This document shows positions 8,778 through 16,684 of a stretch of 64,000 bases of DNA, in pieces (the first letter of the stretch is position 1; each line of letters begins with the position of its first letter). Origin of the DNA: Bradyrhizobium sp. 195 (GTDB lineage Bacteria > Pseudomonadota > Alphaproteobacteria > Rhizobiales > Xanthobacteraceae); NCBI RefSeq assembly GCF_023101665.1, contig NZ_CP082161.1, positions 7,670,501 to 7,734,500 on the forward strand. Direction: 5' to 3'. Below the pieces are notes generated by a model. The model did not search any database and was not told the DNA's origin. It saw nothing but the letters and a program-made list of their open reading frames with translations. Position numbers and translations under genes: made by a program.

Positions 8778-9889
8778 CGCTTACCTCCCGTCTTATGGTC
8801 GGGAAGAGGCAGAGATTGTTCGCTTGGGTGCTTGGTTGGCGGCTCAGCGCTCGTGGCGGCGTTATCCGCAACACGCACCAACCCACTACAACAGTTAGAT
8901 TCTAAGTTAGACTCTAAGTTAGGACCCGGGATCGTCGCGTCTTGCCAAAGCGTTAGCTGTGGTTTGCACTCCCGAAATCCCGATACCGGCACGCCCGAAG
9001 TCCCGATCGTGCGAACGCCCGAAGTCCCGAGCTGATTCACAGCGCCATCCACAGGTGCTGTGGATGGCTTGCCTGGCAAGATGCGCAGTAGCTCGCGCCG
9101 TTCGATGCGCTCGATGCTCAGAGAGTAACCTGGCAGGGGTTGACGTGCAGCGATCCGGCGGAGATCGAAGGCGAAGTCAGCGAGCTTGGCGAGGCTGCCG
9201 GATTTCTCGTGAAGATGTGCGACCTCGAACAGCCATCCTCTCGGCTGGCGGCCGGCATGCTTGCGCGCGACGCGGTACAGCCAGCGCTCGATCCCGCCGC
9301 TCAGGCTGAAGTAGGCCGGGTCGATGGTGAGAACGAGGGAGCGATCGATAACGCCGCGATAGAACCAGTCGGGAAGGACAAACTCAATGCCTTCGACGCG
9401 ACCGTCGGCCTTGGCGCACTCCTCCCACTCGTTGATCCACGAGAATTGGTGGCGCCGCCAATGTTCGCCCTGCCGGATGGTGGTACGGATGACGGTCGCT
9501 TGAAGGCGGGCCAGTGCCCCTTTCAAAAGCTTGTAGTCGCGCGCCCCGGTCTGCCGCCCGACCGCGATCAGAAGCTGGTAGGGCGTGAAGCGCAGGAAAC
9601 GCGAGGTCCTCAGGCCGAGGTTCTCAGCCTCGACGATTTGGCTGGCGGCCCAGATCAGCACGTCGGCGTCCCAAATTGTCGCCATACCGTGCTCGGGAAC
9701 TGCATAGACTTCGACGCGGACGTCGCCGGCTTGGTAGAGAATGGGCTTTGTGCGCTTGGCCTTGGCAAGCGAGAAGAATGGCCGCTCCATCAGGTCGCGC
9801 TGATCGCGCGGGCTGGCGTCGCCCGTGGCGACAACGAATGGGTCGAGCTTGCTTCGCTCGCTCGGCACAAGGATGCGACGCGACGACAT
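8774..9889 (-). CDS. repA: Replication initiator protein A (RepA, RPA family)
   Basis: 371-aa plasmid-type replication initiator found on ICEs, probably allowing the excised circle to replicate. Recognisable blocks are DLMERPFFSLAKAKR, TIWDADVLIWAASQI, RFLRFTPYQLLIAVGR and GGIERWLYRVARKHAG, which matches the replication-initiator layout. The C-terminal 100 residues are low in conserved blocks and contain short repeats (LGTSGVRTIGTSGVPV, then NLESNLESN). The gene starts 14 bp after the excisionase-like gene and overlaps parA by 4 bp. The module 2 copy is at 41143-42258. Confidence 0.9.
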   Translation of the reverse strand: MSSRRILVPSERSKLDPFVVATGDASPRDQRDLMERPFFSLAKAKRTKPILYQAGDVRVEVYAVPEHGMATIWDADVLIWAASQIVEAENLGLRTSRFLRFTPYQLLIAVGRQTGARDYKLLKGALARLQATVIRTTIRQGEHWRRHQFSWINEWEECAKADGRVEGIEFVLPDWFYRGVIDRSLVLTIDPAYFSLSGGIERWLYRVARKHAGRQPRGWLFEVAHLHEKSGSLAKLADFAFDLRRIAARQPLPGYSLSIERIERRELLRILPGKPSTAPVDGAVNQLGTSGVRTIGTSGVPVSGFRECKPQLTLWQDATIPGPNLESNLESNCCSGLVRVADNAATSAEPPTKHPSEQSLPLPDHKTGGKR

Positions 9890-9903
9890 GGGCGAGCGTT
9901 GCC

Positions 9904-10155
9904 TTAGCGGTGCGCGTTGCCGGCGGCGCGGGCCTCGACGTAACGCGGATCCGACGTTGAGGTGCAGGCGGCCTGATCGGCCCAGGCTTCGAGATCGCCG
10001 ATGGCGTAGACGACACGGCCGCCCAGCTTGCGGAAGGTCGGGCCGTTGCCATGGCAGCGGTATTTCTCCAGTGTGCGCGGCGACAGGCCAAGGAGGCGCG
10101 CGGCCTCAGGCGTGCGCACGTAGCGCGTGGTGAGCTGCGCGGTCCGGTCGAGCAT
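9904..10155 (-). CDS. AlpA/excisionase-like HTH protein, candidate RdfS (module 1)
   Basis: 83-aa protein with a winged helix-turn-helix of the MerR/AlpA/Xis kind (TPEAARLLGLSPRTLEKYRC, then FRKLGGRVVYAIGDLEAWAD). It is the first gene of the operon through repA, parA and traF. In the Mesorhizobium ICE the recombination directionality factor RdfS is an excisionase-class HTH protein controlled by FseA. Here an fseA-like gene sits directly upstream, which supports RdfS, but orthology is inferred from family and position. The start at 10155 has an AGATCTCC-strand Shine-Dalgarno (GGAGAT) upstream. The module 2 copy is at 42273-42524. Confidence 0.82.
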   Translation of the reverse strand: MLDRTAQLTTRYVRTPEAARLLGLSPRTLEKYRCHGNGPTFRKLGGRVVYAIGDLEAWADQAACTSTSDPRYVEARAAGNAHR

Positions 10156-10366
10156 GGGAGATCTCCGTCTTGCCTCGAAGCGCCGCGGCCAAGTCGCGGC
10201 ATGTCGGGGCCAGAGTGGCGGAGAGTTCAGGCGTTGGGGGTGGACGAAAATTCTTGCAGGTGCGTGTCCCCCTTTAGGTCGCGACAAGGCGAGCTGAGAC
10301 ATTGCCGGCGGGGCGCGGCGCAAACGGGGGTGATTGTAGCGATTGCGTGGAGGATTGACGCCCGCG
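10156..10366. promoter_or_regulatory. Leader/promoter region of the excisionase-repA operon (module 1)
   Basis: 211 bp between the fseA-like stop and the excisionase-like start. The near-identity with module 2 ends inside this leader, at 10274 (42643 in module 2), after which the copies diverge. The two leaders therefore share about 119 bp upstream of the start codon but differ further out. No sigma-70 boxes could be assigned with confidence. By analogy with rdfS, this is where an FseA-type activator would act. Confidence 0.45.
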
Positions 10367-10980
10367 TCAGAAGCCGCGCAGGAGTTTCAGATAGCCGCGC
10401 TCGACCAGGGCGACCGAATCATGAATGAGCCGGTTCGCCTTACGGCGGGCGTGCGAATCCTTCCACTCGACCGAGCGGCGCTGGGCGTGGTCGGAGGCGA
10501 GCACCTTCGCTGCCACGTCCCGCGGGCCACCGCCCAGGTCATGGACGTCGAACGCGTGAAGGAGCTGAATCAATCGCCGCTTCTGAAACGACGTGAGGCG
10601 CAGAGCCGCCGGCAGGAGACCGGTGCGCTGGCCAGCAACACGGCGCGCAAAGTGTAGCGCCACGTCGGCCCGCAGTTCGCCCATGCTGTCGAGCGGCAGA
10701 AGCACGGCAGGCCGTCGCGCGGCGTGCTCGTCGCGCAAACGGACATGAAGTTCACCCGACCCGTCCGCGATCACCAGATCGCGACCGTCAGTATCGGACA
10801 GCTCGAGGAGCGACTGCCCGAAAGCGCTGCGATCAATCGAACGGAGAGTATCGAAGCCCGGCGGCGCGGGCTCCAGGATCAATGTTCCCGGTGATGCCTC
10901 GGGGAGCCAAATGGTTGGCTCGGGCCCAACGGGAGAGACTGGGTCATGGGCGACACCGCAACCTCCATCGACGTGCGAAA
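10367..10980 (-). pseudogene. fseA-like gene, DUF2285 half, separated from its N-terminus by IS array (module 1)
   Basis: DUF2285 domain (LPLDSMGELRADVALHFARR, LTSFQKRRLIQLLHAFDVHD, KDSHARRKANRLIHDS) ending at 10367. The preceding zero-frame tail ARRWRLRCRP plus TGA (10944-10946) belongs to the DUF6499 half and overlaps it in the +1 frame, exactly as in module 2. The 5' part lies 3.7 kb away at 14713-14881 because three IS elements entered at a CTAG in the DUF6499 codons. Removing the array and one CTAG restores a frame of the same length as module 2. The DUF2285 frame has no ATG/GTG/TTG of its own at the overlap, so it probably cannot be made here. Confidence 0.8.
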
Positions 10981-10984
10981 CTAG

Positions 10985-12431
10985 CACTACTTTGGCAGAT
11001 TGTTGATTTTGCCGCGATTTATAGGATTCCCGAATCAATTGTTCAATGATTCATGGGTGGTCGGCTCTTGGAGGGCTGACCATGCCGGGATGGGAAGACG
11101 AACTCGAACGCTGGCTGATGCCGTTCTTGGACCGGCTGGGTCATAAGACCCGACAGCGGATGTGTCCTCTATATGTTGCGGGATTGATCGGTCCTGGCGA
11201 TCGCAAGAGCGTTCAGCCGATGGCGGAACGCCTTGCCACGAGCAACTACGACCAGTTGCACCACTTCATTGCGGACGGCGTCTGGAACGCGACGCCGCTA
11301 GAGACAGAGCTGCTCAACCAGGCGGACCGACTTGTCGGCGGCAGGGATGCGGTGCTGGTTATTGATGACACCTCACTGCCGAAAAAGGGTGAGCGATCGG
11401 TCGGCGTTGCGGCTCAATACGCGTCGGCTCTCGGTAAAACTGCAAATTGCCAAACGCTGGTGTCTTTAACGCTTGCGCGCGGGGAAGTGCCCGTGATGGT
11501 CGCGTTACGTCTCTTTCTGCCTGACAGCTGGACAAGTGACATGCCTCGCTTGAAGCGCGCTCGCGTGCCAGTCGAACACCGAACGCCGCGGTCCAAGCCG
11601 GAGATCGCTTTGGCCGAGATTGACCGCGCGATGGCAGCCAACATACGCTTTGGATGTGTGCTGGCGGATGCAGGATACGGCCTCAGCGCGCCGTTTCGAC
11701 AAGGGCTAACAGAGCGCGGGCTGGCCTGGGCGGTCGGTATCCCTCGGCACCAGAAAGTGTATCCGGTCGATGTGAAGCTCATTTGGCCGATCACCAAAGC
11801 CCGTGGCAAACCACGAAAGCACCACGTGCCCGATATCTTATCGATTGCGGCAGAACAAATGCTGGCCAGCGCCAAATGGAAAACCGTGAGTTGGCGCAGC
11901 GGGACGAAAGGTCGGCTCAAAGCCCGATTTGCTGCTCTCCGTGTCCGCACCGCCGACGGCCCTCCGCAGCGGATATGGGATAAAGGTCAGCAGCATCTCC
12001 CAGGCGACGAAGCCTGGCTCATTGGCGAGCAACGTGCCTCCGGGGAGAAGAAATACTATCTCGCCAATCTTCCGGCGACGACGGATCTGCGCACGCTGGC
12101 CGCCACCATCAAGGCACGGTGGATTTGTGAGCAGGCGCATCAACAGTTGAAGGAGGAACTTGGACTTGATCACTTCGAAGGGCGATCATGGCAAGGTCTT
12201 CATCGCCACGCCCTTATGACAATGATTGCCTACGCCTTCCTGCAACATCGTCGCCTCGCAAACGCGGGGCGAAAAAAAACGAATCAACGGGCCTCCGCCT
12301 CAACCGACTATGCCCGCCGTACGTCACGCCATCGTCGATCTCATCCTTCGGCCGCCGCCCCAGCAGTGCCCACATTGCCGAAAGCAAATCCTTGAAAAAC
12401 AGCGGCGAAAACACATTCTGCCAAAGTAGTG
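10985..12431 (+). mobile_element. IS701 family element A
   Basis: Bounded by perfect 15-bp inverted repeats (CACTACTTTGGCAGA at 10985-10999 and its complement at 12417-12431) and flanked on both sides by the tetranucleotide CTAG (10981-10984 and 12432-12435). IS701 elements characteristically duplicate a 4-bp YTAR-type target, so CTAG fits. It is the leftmost of three abutting elements. Confidence 0.88.
11082..12395 (+). CDS. IS701 family transposase A, C-terminus frameshifted
   Basis: DDE-type transposase. The start at 11082 (MPGWEDELERW) has GGAGG about 8 bp upstream. Motifs include AVLVIDDTSLPKKGERSVGV with the first Asp, FGCVLADAGYG with the second, and QLKEELGLDHFEGRSW with the acidic C-terminal block. 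At an A8 run (about 12272-12279) the zero frame leaves the expected C-terminus. The +1 frame continues with the family-like PPPQPTMPAVRHAIVDL and QQCPHCRKQ and stops at 12429, just inside the IS. A one-base A insertion or a recoding event explains this; with A7 the reading frame would be continuous. Confidence 0.85.
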   Translation: MPGWEDELERWLMPFLDRLGHKTRQRMCPLYVAGLIGPGDRKSVQPMAERLATSNYDQLHHFIADGVWNATPLETELLNQADRLVGGRDAVLVIDDTSLPKKGERSVGVAAQYASALGKTANCQTLVSLTLARGEVPVMVALRLFLPDSWTSDMPRLKRARVPVEHRTPRSKPEIALAEIDRAMAANIRFGCVLADAGYGLSAPFRQGLTERGLAWAVGIPRHQKVYPVDVKLIWPITKARGKPRKHHVPDILSIAAEQMLASAKWKTVSWRSGTKGRLKARFAALRVRTADGPPQRIWDKGQQHLPGDEAWLIGEQRASGEKKYYLANLPATTDLRTLAATIKARWICEQAHQQLKEELGLDHFEGRSWQGLHRHALMTMIAYAFLQHRRLANAGRKKTNQRASASTDYARRTSRHRRSHPSAAAPAVPTLPKANP

Positions 12432-12435
12432 CTAG

Positions 12436-13270
12436 GGTTCAGACTCAATTGATCCAATAAGCGACGAGAGCGGCGAGGTGGACGGCGGCCAAGAAGTTTC
12501 TGGCAAGTTTGTCGTAGCGAGTAGCAACACGCCTGAAATCCTTGAGCCGGCAGAAACAGCGCTCGATAACATTGCGCCCTTTATAGAGGCGCTTGCTGAA
12601 GCTGTGGAGGGTTACCCGGTTGGATTTGTTTGGAATGACGGGTTTCGCGCCGCGATTGACGATTTCGGCGCGAAAGCGTCGCCATCGTAGCCTTTGTCCC
12701 CAATGAGGGAAGACATGGGCGGCGCGAGCTTCAAAAGGGCCGGCCCTGCGGCAATGTCTGCGGCCTGTCCCGGAGTGAGATGAAATGCGCAAGGTTTGCA
12801 ATCAGGGTCGCTCAGCGCGTGGATTTTCGTGGTCCGCCCACCGCGCGAGCGGCCGATCGCCTGTTCACACTCCCCCCTTTTCCGCCGCTCGCCGAGCGAT
12901 GCGCTTTGATCGAGGTGGAGTCGATCGACAAAGCCACTCGGTCCTTGCCGCAGCGGGCGAGCGCTTCAAAGATCGCCTGCCAATGTCCGCGCTTAGCCCA
13001 GCGATTGAACCGATTGTAGATCGTCGTGTAAGGGCCATAGTCGGACGGGCAATCGCGCCAGCGTGCCGCCGCACTGGAGCATGTGAATGATACCGCTGAT
13101 AATGCGTCGATCGTCTTCGCGCGCCGGGCCGGTCTGGTTTGTTGGCAGATGCGGCTCTATCTGAGCCCACTGCTTGTCGTTGAGCCAGAACAGTCCTTTG
13201 CGCATCGAAGTCCCCCGTGCCGAATCAACTTAGCATCAGGGAATCAGAACTCGCTAATTAGGTACAGATC
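12436..13270 (-). mobile_element. IS5 family element, degenerate, between the two IS701 elements
   Basis: 835 bp lying exactly between CTAG (12432-12435) and CTAG (13271-13274). The ends are imperfect inverted repeats: both start with G and share an ACnnAATT core. The content is an IS5-type transposase on the minus strand. The 4-bp YTAR target preference of IS5 fits the CTAG flanks. Confidence 0.72.
12445..13205 (-). pseudogene. IS5 family transposase, frameshifted
   Basis: Starts at 13205 with MRKGLFWLNDKQWAQIEPHL and DDRRIISGIIHMLQCGGTL, the standard IS5 N-terminus. The frame breaks near 13100 (extra base before CCGTCCGACTATGG). The DDE core (SIDSTSIKAH) is readable in the next frame. A further break follows, and the C-terminus (RLYKGRNVIERCFCRLKDFR, ending LVAYWIN) is in the frame that stops at 12445. 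At least two frameshifts make it inactive. Confidence 0.85.
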
Positions 13271-13274
13271 CTAG

Positions 13275-14708
13275 CATTACAGTTGCTTTTGTTGCGGGCT
13301 TCTGAATCCATGGGCAACCATGATTCGAATGTCGTGGGCGCGGGCCGCGTCGGTTGAGGCGACGCTTGCGTTGTGGGCGGCGTCGCTTCGAGAGATCAAG
13401 CAACGGATACGTCCGTTGTTCACGCAAGAGCGTGTTGCGACGAATGCAGGTCTGTTCCTGGAAGGTCTGCTCGGAGATGAGCAGCGCAAGACCGGTTGGA
13501 TGCGCGCGGAGGCGGCTGGCGATCCCGGCCCATGGCGGCAGCAGGCGATTCTGGGTCGTGGAGACTGGGACGCTGATGCCCTGCGCGATATCGTGCACGA
13601 CTATGTCATCGAGCATTTGGCGGATGACGATGCGGTGCTCGTGATCGACGAGACCGGTTTTCTCAAACAGGGCAAAGCGTCATGCGGAGTGGCGCGGCAA
13701 TACACTGGTTCGGCAGGAAAGATCACGAACTGCCAGATCGGCGTCTTCGCTGCCTACGTTTCGCGTCATGGCCATGCGTTCATCGATCGCGCGTTGTATC
13801 TTCCGAAGGAATGGACCGACGATCCAGATCGTCTGGAAGCCACATATGTGCCTGCCGATGTCGGCTTTGCGACCAAACCAAAGCTTGCGACGAGAATGAT
13901 CGCACGCGCGATAGCCGGGTCTGTACCATTCAAGTGGGTTGCCGGTGATACCGTCTACGGTGTTGGCAACATCGAACAGCAACTACGTCGGGCAGGCAAA
14001 GGCTACGTGCTTGGGGTCAGCAGCGCTCATGTGTTTCGATCCTGGGGCAAGCGACCGCCGGTCGCCGGTACGGCTGCAGACCTCGCCCGGACGCGGCGCT
14101 CATCCGACTGGAAGCGCCTGTCGGCGGGAGCCGGAACCAAAGGACCGCGGCTGCACGATTGGTGTTATCTCGAATTGGCGGATCTCGAGGCCGAGCAGTC
14201 CAACAGTGCAAATGACGGTTTGTGGACACGCGGTCTACTGATCCGTCGTCGCATTGCCGATGATGACCTCGCCTTCTTCACCACCTGGTGCCCAGCGGGA
14301 ACAGCCATTGAAACGCTGGTCGCGGTCGAAGGCCATCGATGGGCGATCGAGGACAGCTTTGAAACCGCGAAAAACGAGTTCGGGCTCGATCACAACGAGA
14401 GCAGATCCTGGCATGGCTGGCACCGTCATGTGTCCTTGGTGATGCTCGCCTTCGCCATGATGGCCGCGATCCGACATCGCGCTAATCCGCCACCGCCCAA
14501 AAAAACGAAACGGCGCCCCCGGCAAAAGCCAAAACATAACCACCCCACCACTGATCCGTTGGTCAATCCAGGAAATCCGCCGCATTGCTATCAGACTTGC
14601 GCGGAAGCGGATTCAACCCGCACACATCATCGCATGGTCCTTCTGGCGCAGAGCTCACCAGGCTGCCGCTCAACGCGCCCACTTCAAATCAAAAAAGCAA
14701 CTGTAATG
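13275..14708 (+). mobile_element. IS701 family element B
   Basis: Perfect 16-bp inverted repeats (CATTACAGTTGCTTTT at 13275-13290 and its complement at 14693-14708), flanked by CTAG at 13271-13274 and 14709-14712. The repeats differ from those of element A, so this is a distinct element of the same family, not a second copy. Confidence 0.88.
13320..14706 (+). CDS. IS701 family transposase B, C-terminus requires +1 shift
   Basis: DDE transposase with AVLVIDETGFLKQGKASCGV, VAGDTVYGVGN and ETAKNEFGLDHNESRSWHGW. The zero frame passes out of the IS and stops only at 14783, in flanking DNA. The +1 frame after an A7 run (about 14500-14506) reads LIRWSIQEIRRIAIRLARKR and stops at 14706, two bases inside the right inverted repeat, which is where an IS701 ORF should end. 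So the natural C-terminus lies in the +1 frame. This element and element A share the same kind of poly-A displacement. Confidence 0.85.
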
Positions 14709-14712
14709 CTAG

Positions 14713-14881
14713 TTCGGATGGTTTCGGGATCAGCGCCAGTGCGCGCGACTTGCCGCTGCGTGCGGGCGAAGTCGCTGCGGTAGTCAGCGTTGCGGCGCAG
14801 GAACTCGAGGGCAAAGCCGGGACGCTCAAGGCGATTCAGGCGTTCGATCGTCTCCGGCGAGCGCCAGTACTGGGTGGGCAT
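14713..14881 (-). pseudogene. fseA-like gene, DUF6499 N-terminal part (module 1)
   Basis: Starts at 14881 with MPTQYWRSPETIERLNRLER and FALEFLRRNADYRSDFA, the DUF6499 signature. It is cut by the right end of IS701 element B. The missing codons resume at 10980 on the far side of the array. The intact homologue is 43314-43523. DUF6499 fused to DUF2285 by recoding is the FseA architecture. Confidence 0.82.
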
Positions 14882-14934
14882 GGTCTGTCTTCTCGTCTTT
14901 TTGTTCGGTCCCCACACCAAGATCCGCAAAAACG

Positions 14935-15261
14935 CTACGAGAGACTAGACCCAGAGGTTGCATCACGCGAGATCGCAATTTGCGTGGCAAGGCGCAACTC
15001 ACTGCATCCGCGGCTGCAACAACTGCTGATATCCGGCTTCCACCATCCATCGCGCGCGGGCGAGATGGCTGTCGTGACGACTTTGGCACGATCAGGTTCG
15101 CGTGCAGAGTCGAGGCCGAAGATCACGCTGACCACCTCACGCCAGTCAGCCCCCTCTTCTTCGGCCATCAACAACCGAACATAGATTGCAAGATGTTTCT
15201 CGTCGTAGGCGTTGACACGATCGGTTATTGGCGGCCGATCCTCGAATGGCGCTTCGTTCAT
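14935..15261 (-). pseudogene. qseM-like DUF2285 antiactivator with 1-nt deletion (module 1)
   Basis: Starts at 15261 with MNEAPFEDRPP; DRVNAYDEKHLAIYVRLL and EGADWREVVSVIFGLD match the intact 87-aa copy at 43654-43917. After REPDRAKVV the frame leaves the homology. Compared with module 2, one base is missing near 15075; adding it back restores VHDSHLARARWM and the same QPRMQ ending. The altered protein would be 108 aa with an unrelated 38-residue tail. In the Mesorhizobium ICE, QseM (a small DUF2285 protein) inhibits TraR and FseA. Losing its C-terminal helix region probably inactivates it (inference). Confidence 0.75.
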
Positions 15262-15437
15262 TGCAATTGCCCCTCAGCATCGATGCAGCGATTAGAGTTC
15301 ATTTGGTGGCGGAACTTTGCAACCCACGAAATCGCCACACAATTTGCGTCGCGATGTATGGACTGCATCACGGCGCTCCCCGGAAGCGGCAAACCACCCA
15401 AGCCAGAAGATACGAATAAGACACCGTCGTACGAATC

Positions 15438-15466
15438 GGAACGATCGTTCCTAGAACGATCGTTCC
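15438..15466. promoter_or_regulatory. Tandem palindromes upstream of qseC-like gene (operator candidates)
   Basis: Two near-identical perfect palindromes: GGAACGATCGTTCC (15438-15451) and GAACGATCGTTC (15454-15465), centred 15 bp apart. They lie 22-50 bp upstream of the qseC-like ATG in the divergent qseM/qseC intergenic region. Paired operators here match the known behaviour of QseC, which binds between qseM and qseC in Mesorhizobium. The exact operator sequence of that system was not compared. Confidence 0.7.
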
Positions 15467-15487
15467 GGTTTGAGTTCCCTAGTCGCC

Positions 15488-15760
15488 ATGGATCTCAAGG
15501 AGGTCATGGCGATCAATTTGCGTCGGATACGCCATGTGAAGAAGATGACGCAGGAAGATTTGGCCGATAGCGCCGGACTGAGTGTCCGTTACGTCGGCGC
15601 GATTGAACGCGCCGACGTGTCGGCCAGCGTCACGGTGCTCGGCCGAATCGCGAAGGCGCTAGGGGTCGAAGCAACGGATCTGATCAAACGAACGGCGGTT
15701 CATCCTCTTGGGCTCGATGACGAGATGCATTCATGCTCTGCCGTAGCGCCGTCACGTTGA
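15488..15760 (+). CDS. XRE-family HTH regulator, QseC-like (module 1)
   Basis: 90-aa protein with a Cro/CI helix-turn-helix (NLRRIRHVKKMTQEDLADSA, then LSVRYVGAIERADVSASV). I chose the ATG at 15488; a TTG six codons upstream is possible but lies close to the palindromes. It is divergent from the qseM-like gene, as in the qseM-qseC pair of the Mesorhizobium symbiosis ICE, where QseC sets a bistable switch. The module 2 counterpart (44326-44568) is only moderately similar, so the two may recognise different operators. Confidence 0.8.
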   Translation: MDLKEVMAINLRRIRHVKKMTQEDLADSAGLSVRYVGAIERADVSASVTVLGRIAKALGVEATDLIKRTAVHPLGLDDEMHSCSAVAPSR

Positions 15761-15887
15761 GAATCAACTCCGCGTTGCCTCACGCACGAGTTGATAGGCG
15801 GCCTCACACAAATCTGCTCTCTCTCCAAAACACATGCCCGGTCGTCCAGGGACGGAAGGGCATGCTGAGTGAGATGGAGTAGGCTTT

Positions 15888-16298
15888 ATGACCCTGTACG
15901 AGCACTTGCCAGTCGACATCCGCGGGACGGTGGATGCTCTGGTTGAGGAACTCAAGCCGCAACCTTGGCCAACTCGATTCCTCGCACTGATTGGCCTGCT
16001 CGGAGAGAAGTTGGAGGCTAGGGCCGAGCCGGAGCCTTGGAATCTGATCCAACAATGGACCGGCGTGGTGACGGCAACGTTGGAGCACTTGCGGCCCGAC
16101 AGTTCGGTCGTCGAATGCCTGGGGCTGATGAGCATCAGCTTCAACGACCAATGGCGCGCTCAGGCGCTCGGCCAGATCGAACGAGATCCCACGGTGCTGG
16201 ATCGTTTGGTCGCAATTTGCCCCGACTGGGAAGACATCGTCGATAGCGTGTTGGAGGCTAATCAAAGGCGGCCGATCAAACCGGCGCGCGGGCGCTAG
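15888..16298 (+). CDS. Conserved hypothetical protein of the ICE regulatory block
   Basis: 136 aa, soluble, Trp-rich and acidic, starting MTLYEHLPVDIRGTVDAL; family not recognised. Only its last 19 or so codons have a counterpart in module 2 (44577-44634), indicating a once-shared gene deleted there. It is 127 bp downstream of the qseC-like gene on the same strand and could be co-transcribed with it. No catalytic motif is visible. Confidence 0.6.
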   Translation: MTLYEHLPVDIRGTVDALVEELKPQPWPTRFLALIGLLGEKLEARAEPEPWNLIQQWTGVVTATLEHLRPDSSVVECLGLMSISFNDQWRAQALGQIERDPTVLDRLVAICPDWEDIVDSVLEANQRRPIKPARGR

Positions 16299-16331
16299 TC
16301 GGAGTCTGTTACGCCCTCCCCGCCTGCGCCG

Positions 16332-16502
16332 TCACGGCCATAAGGTGCGCCTTCGCGATTCTTGAGTGCGGCGATGCCCCGCCCGGACCAGCCGGGACCA
16401 GATCAAGCTGAAGCCCTCACCGTCCTCGTCGTCGAAGAGGTTGGCGAAGATGGGAGCGGTGAAGCTCGGATCGTCAAGCTTGAGGCTCAGATAGTCGCGG
16501 CC
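16332..16502 (-). pseudogene. DUF736 gene, C-terminal remnant cut by IS21
   Basis: Encodes YLSLKLDDPSFTAPIFANLF and EGFSLIWSR, the C-terminal DUF736 blocks. It stops abruptly at the IS21 end (16503). Only the ATG and two codons survive on the far side (19254-19262). The roughly 60 codons between are missing compared with the intact module 2 gene (44773-45099), so the insertion was accompanied by a deletion. Confidence 0.8.
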
Positions 16503-16684
16503 TGCGGATTCCGATCGATGTCGCCCAGGATTCCGAGATGATCTCGCCCACCATTCCGATTTGAAGTCGCCCACCCGTTCCGAAATGATGTCGCCCACCA
16601 TTCCGGGATGATGTCGCCCGGGTGACGAGGCCTCTTCTGGCTCCCATAGGGTCAACTCTTTCGGCTTTGCGAAGGGGACCCTGG

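Noticed and set aside
14707..14783. C-terminal extension of IS701 transposase B past the element end
   Set aside because: It lies outside the terminal repeat in fseA-like sequence; the true stop is in the +1 frame at 14706.
15470..15487. TTG at 15470 as the start of the qseC-like gene
   Set aside because: The ATG at 15488 fits the family better, and the TTG lies only four bases from the palindromes, leaving no room for a ribosome binding site.
16503..16625. Regular ~23-bp repeats that might suggest a CRISPR array
   Set aside because: Units are degenerate, have no separate spacers and lie at the terminus of an IS21 with inverted counterparts at the other end; they are IS21 terminal repeats.
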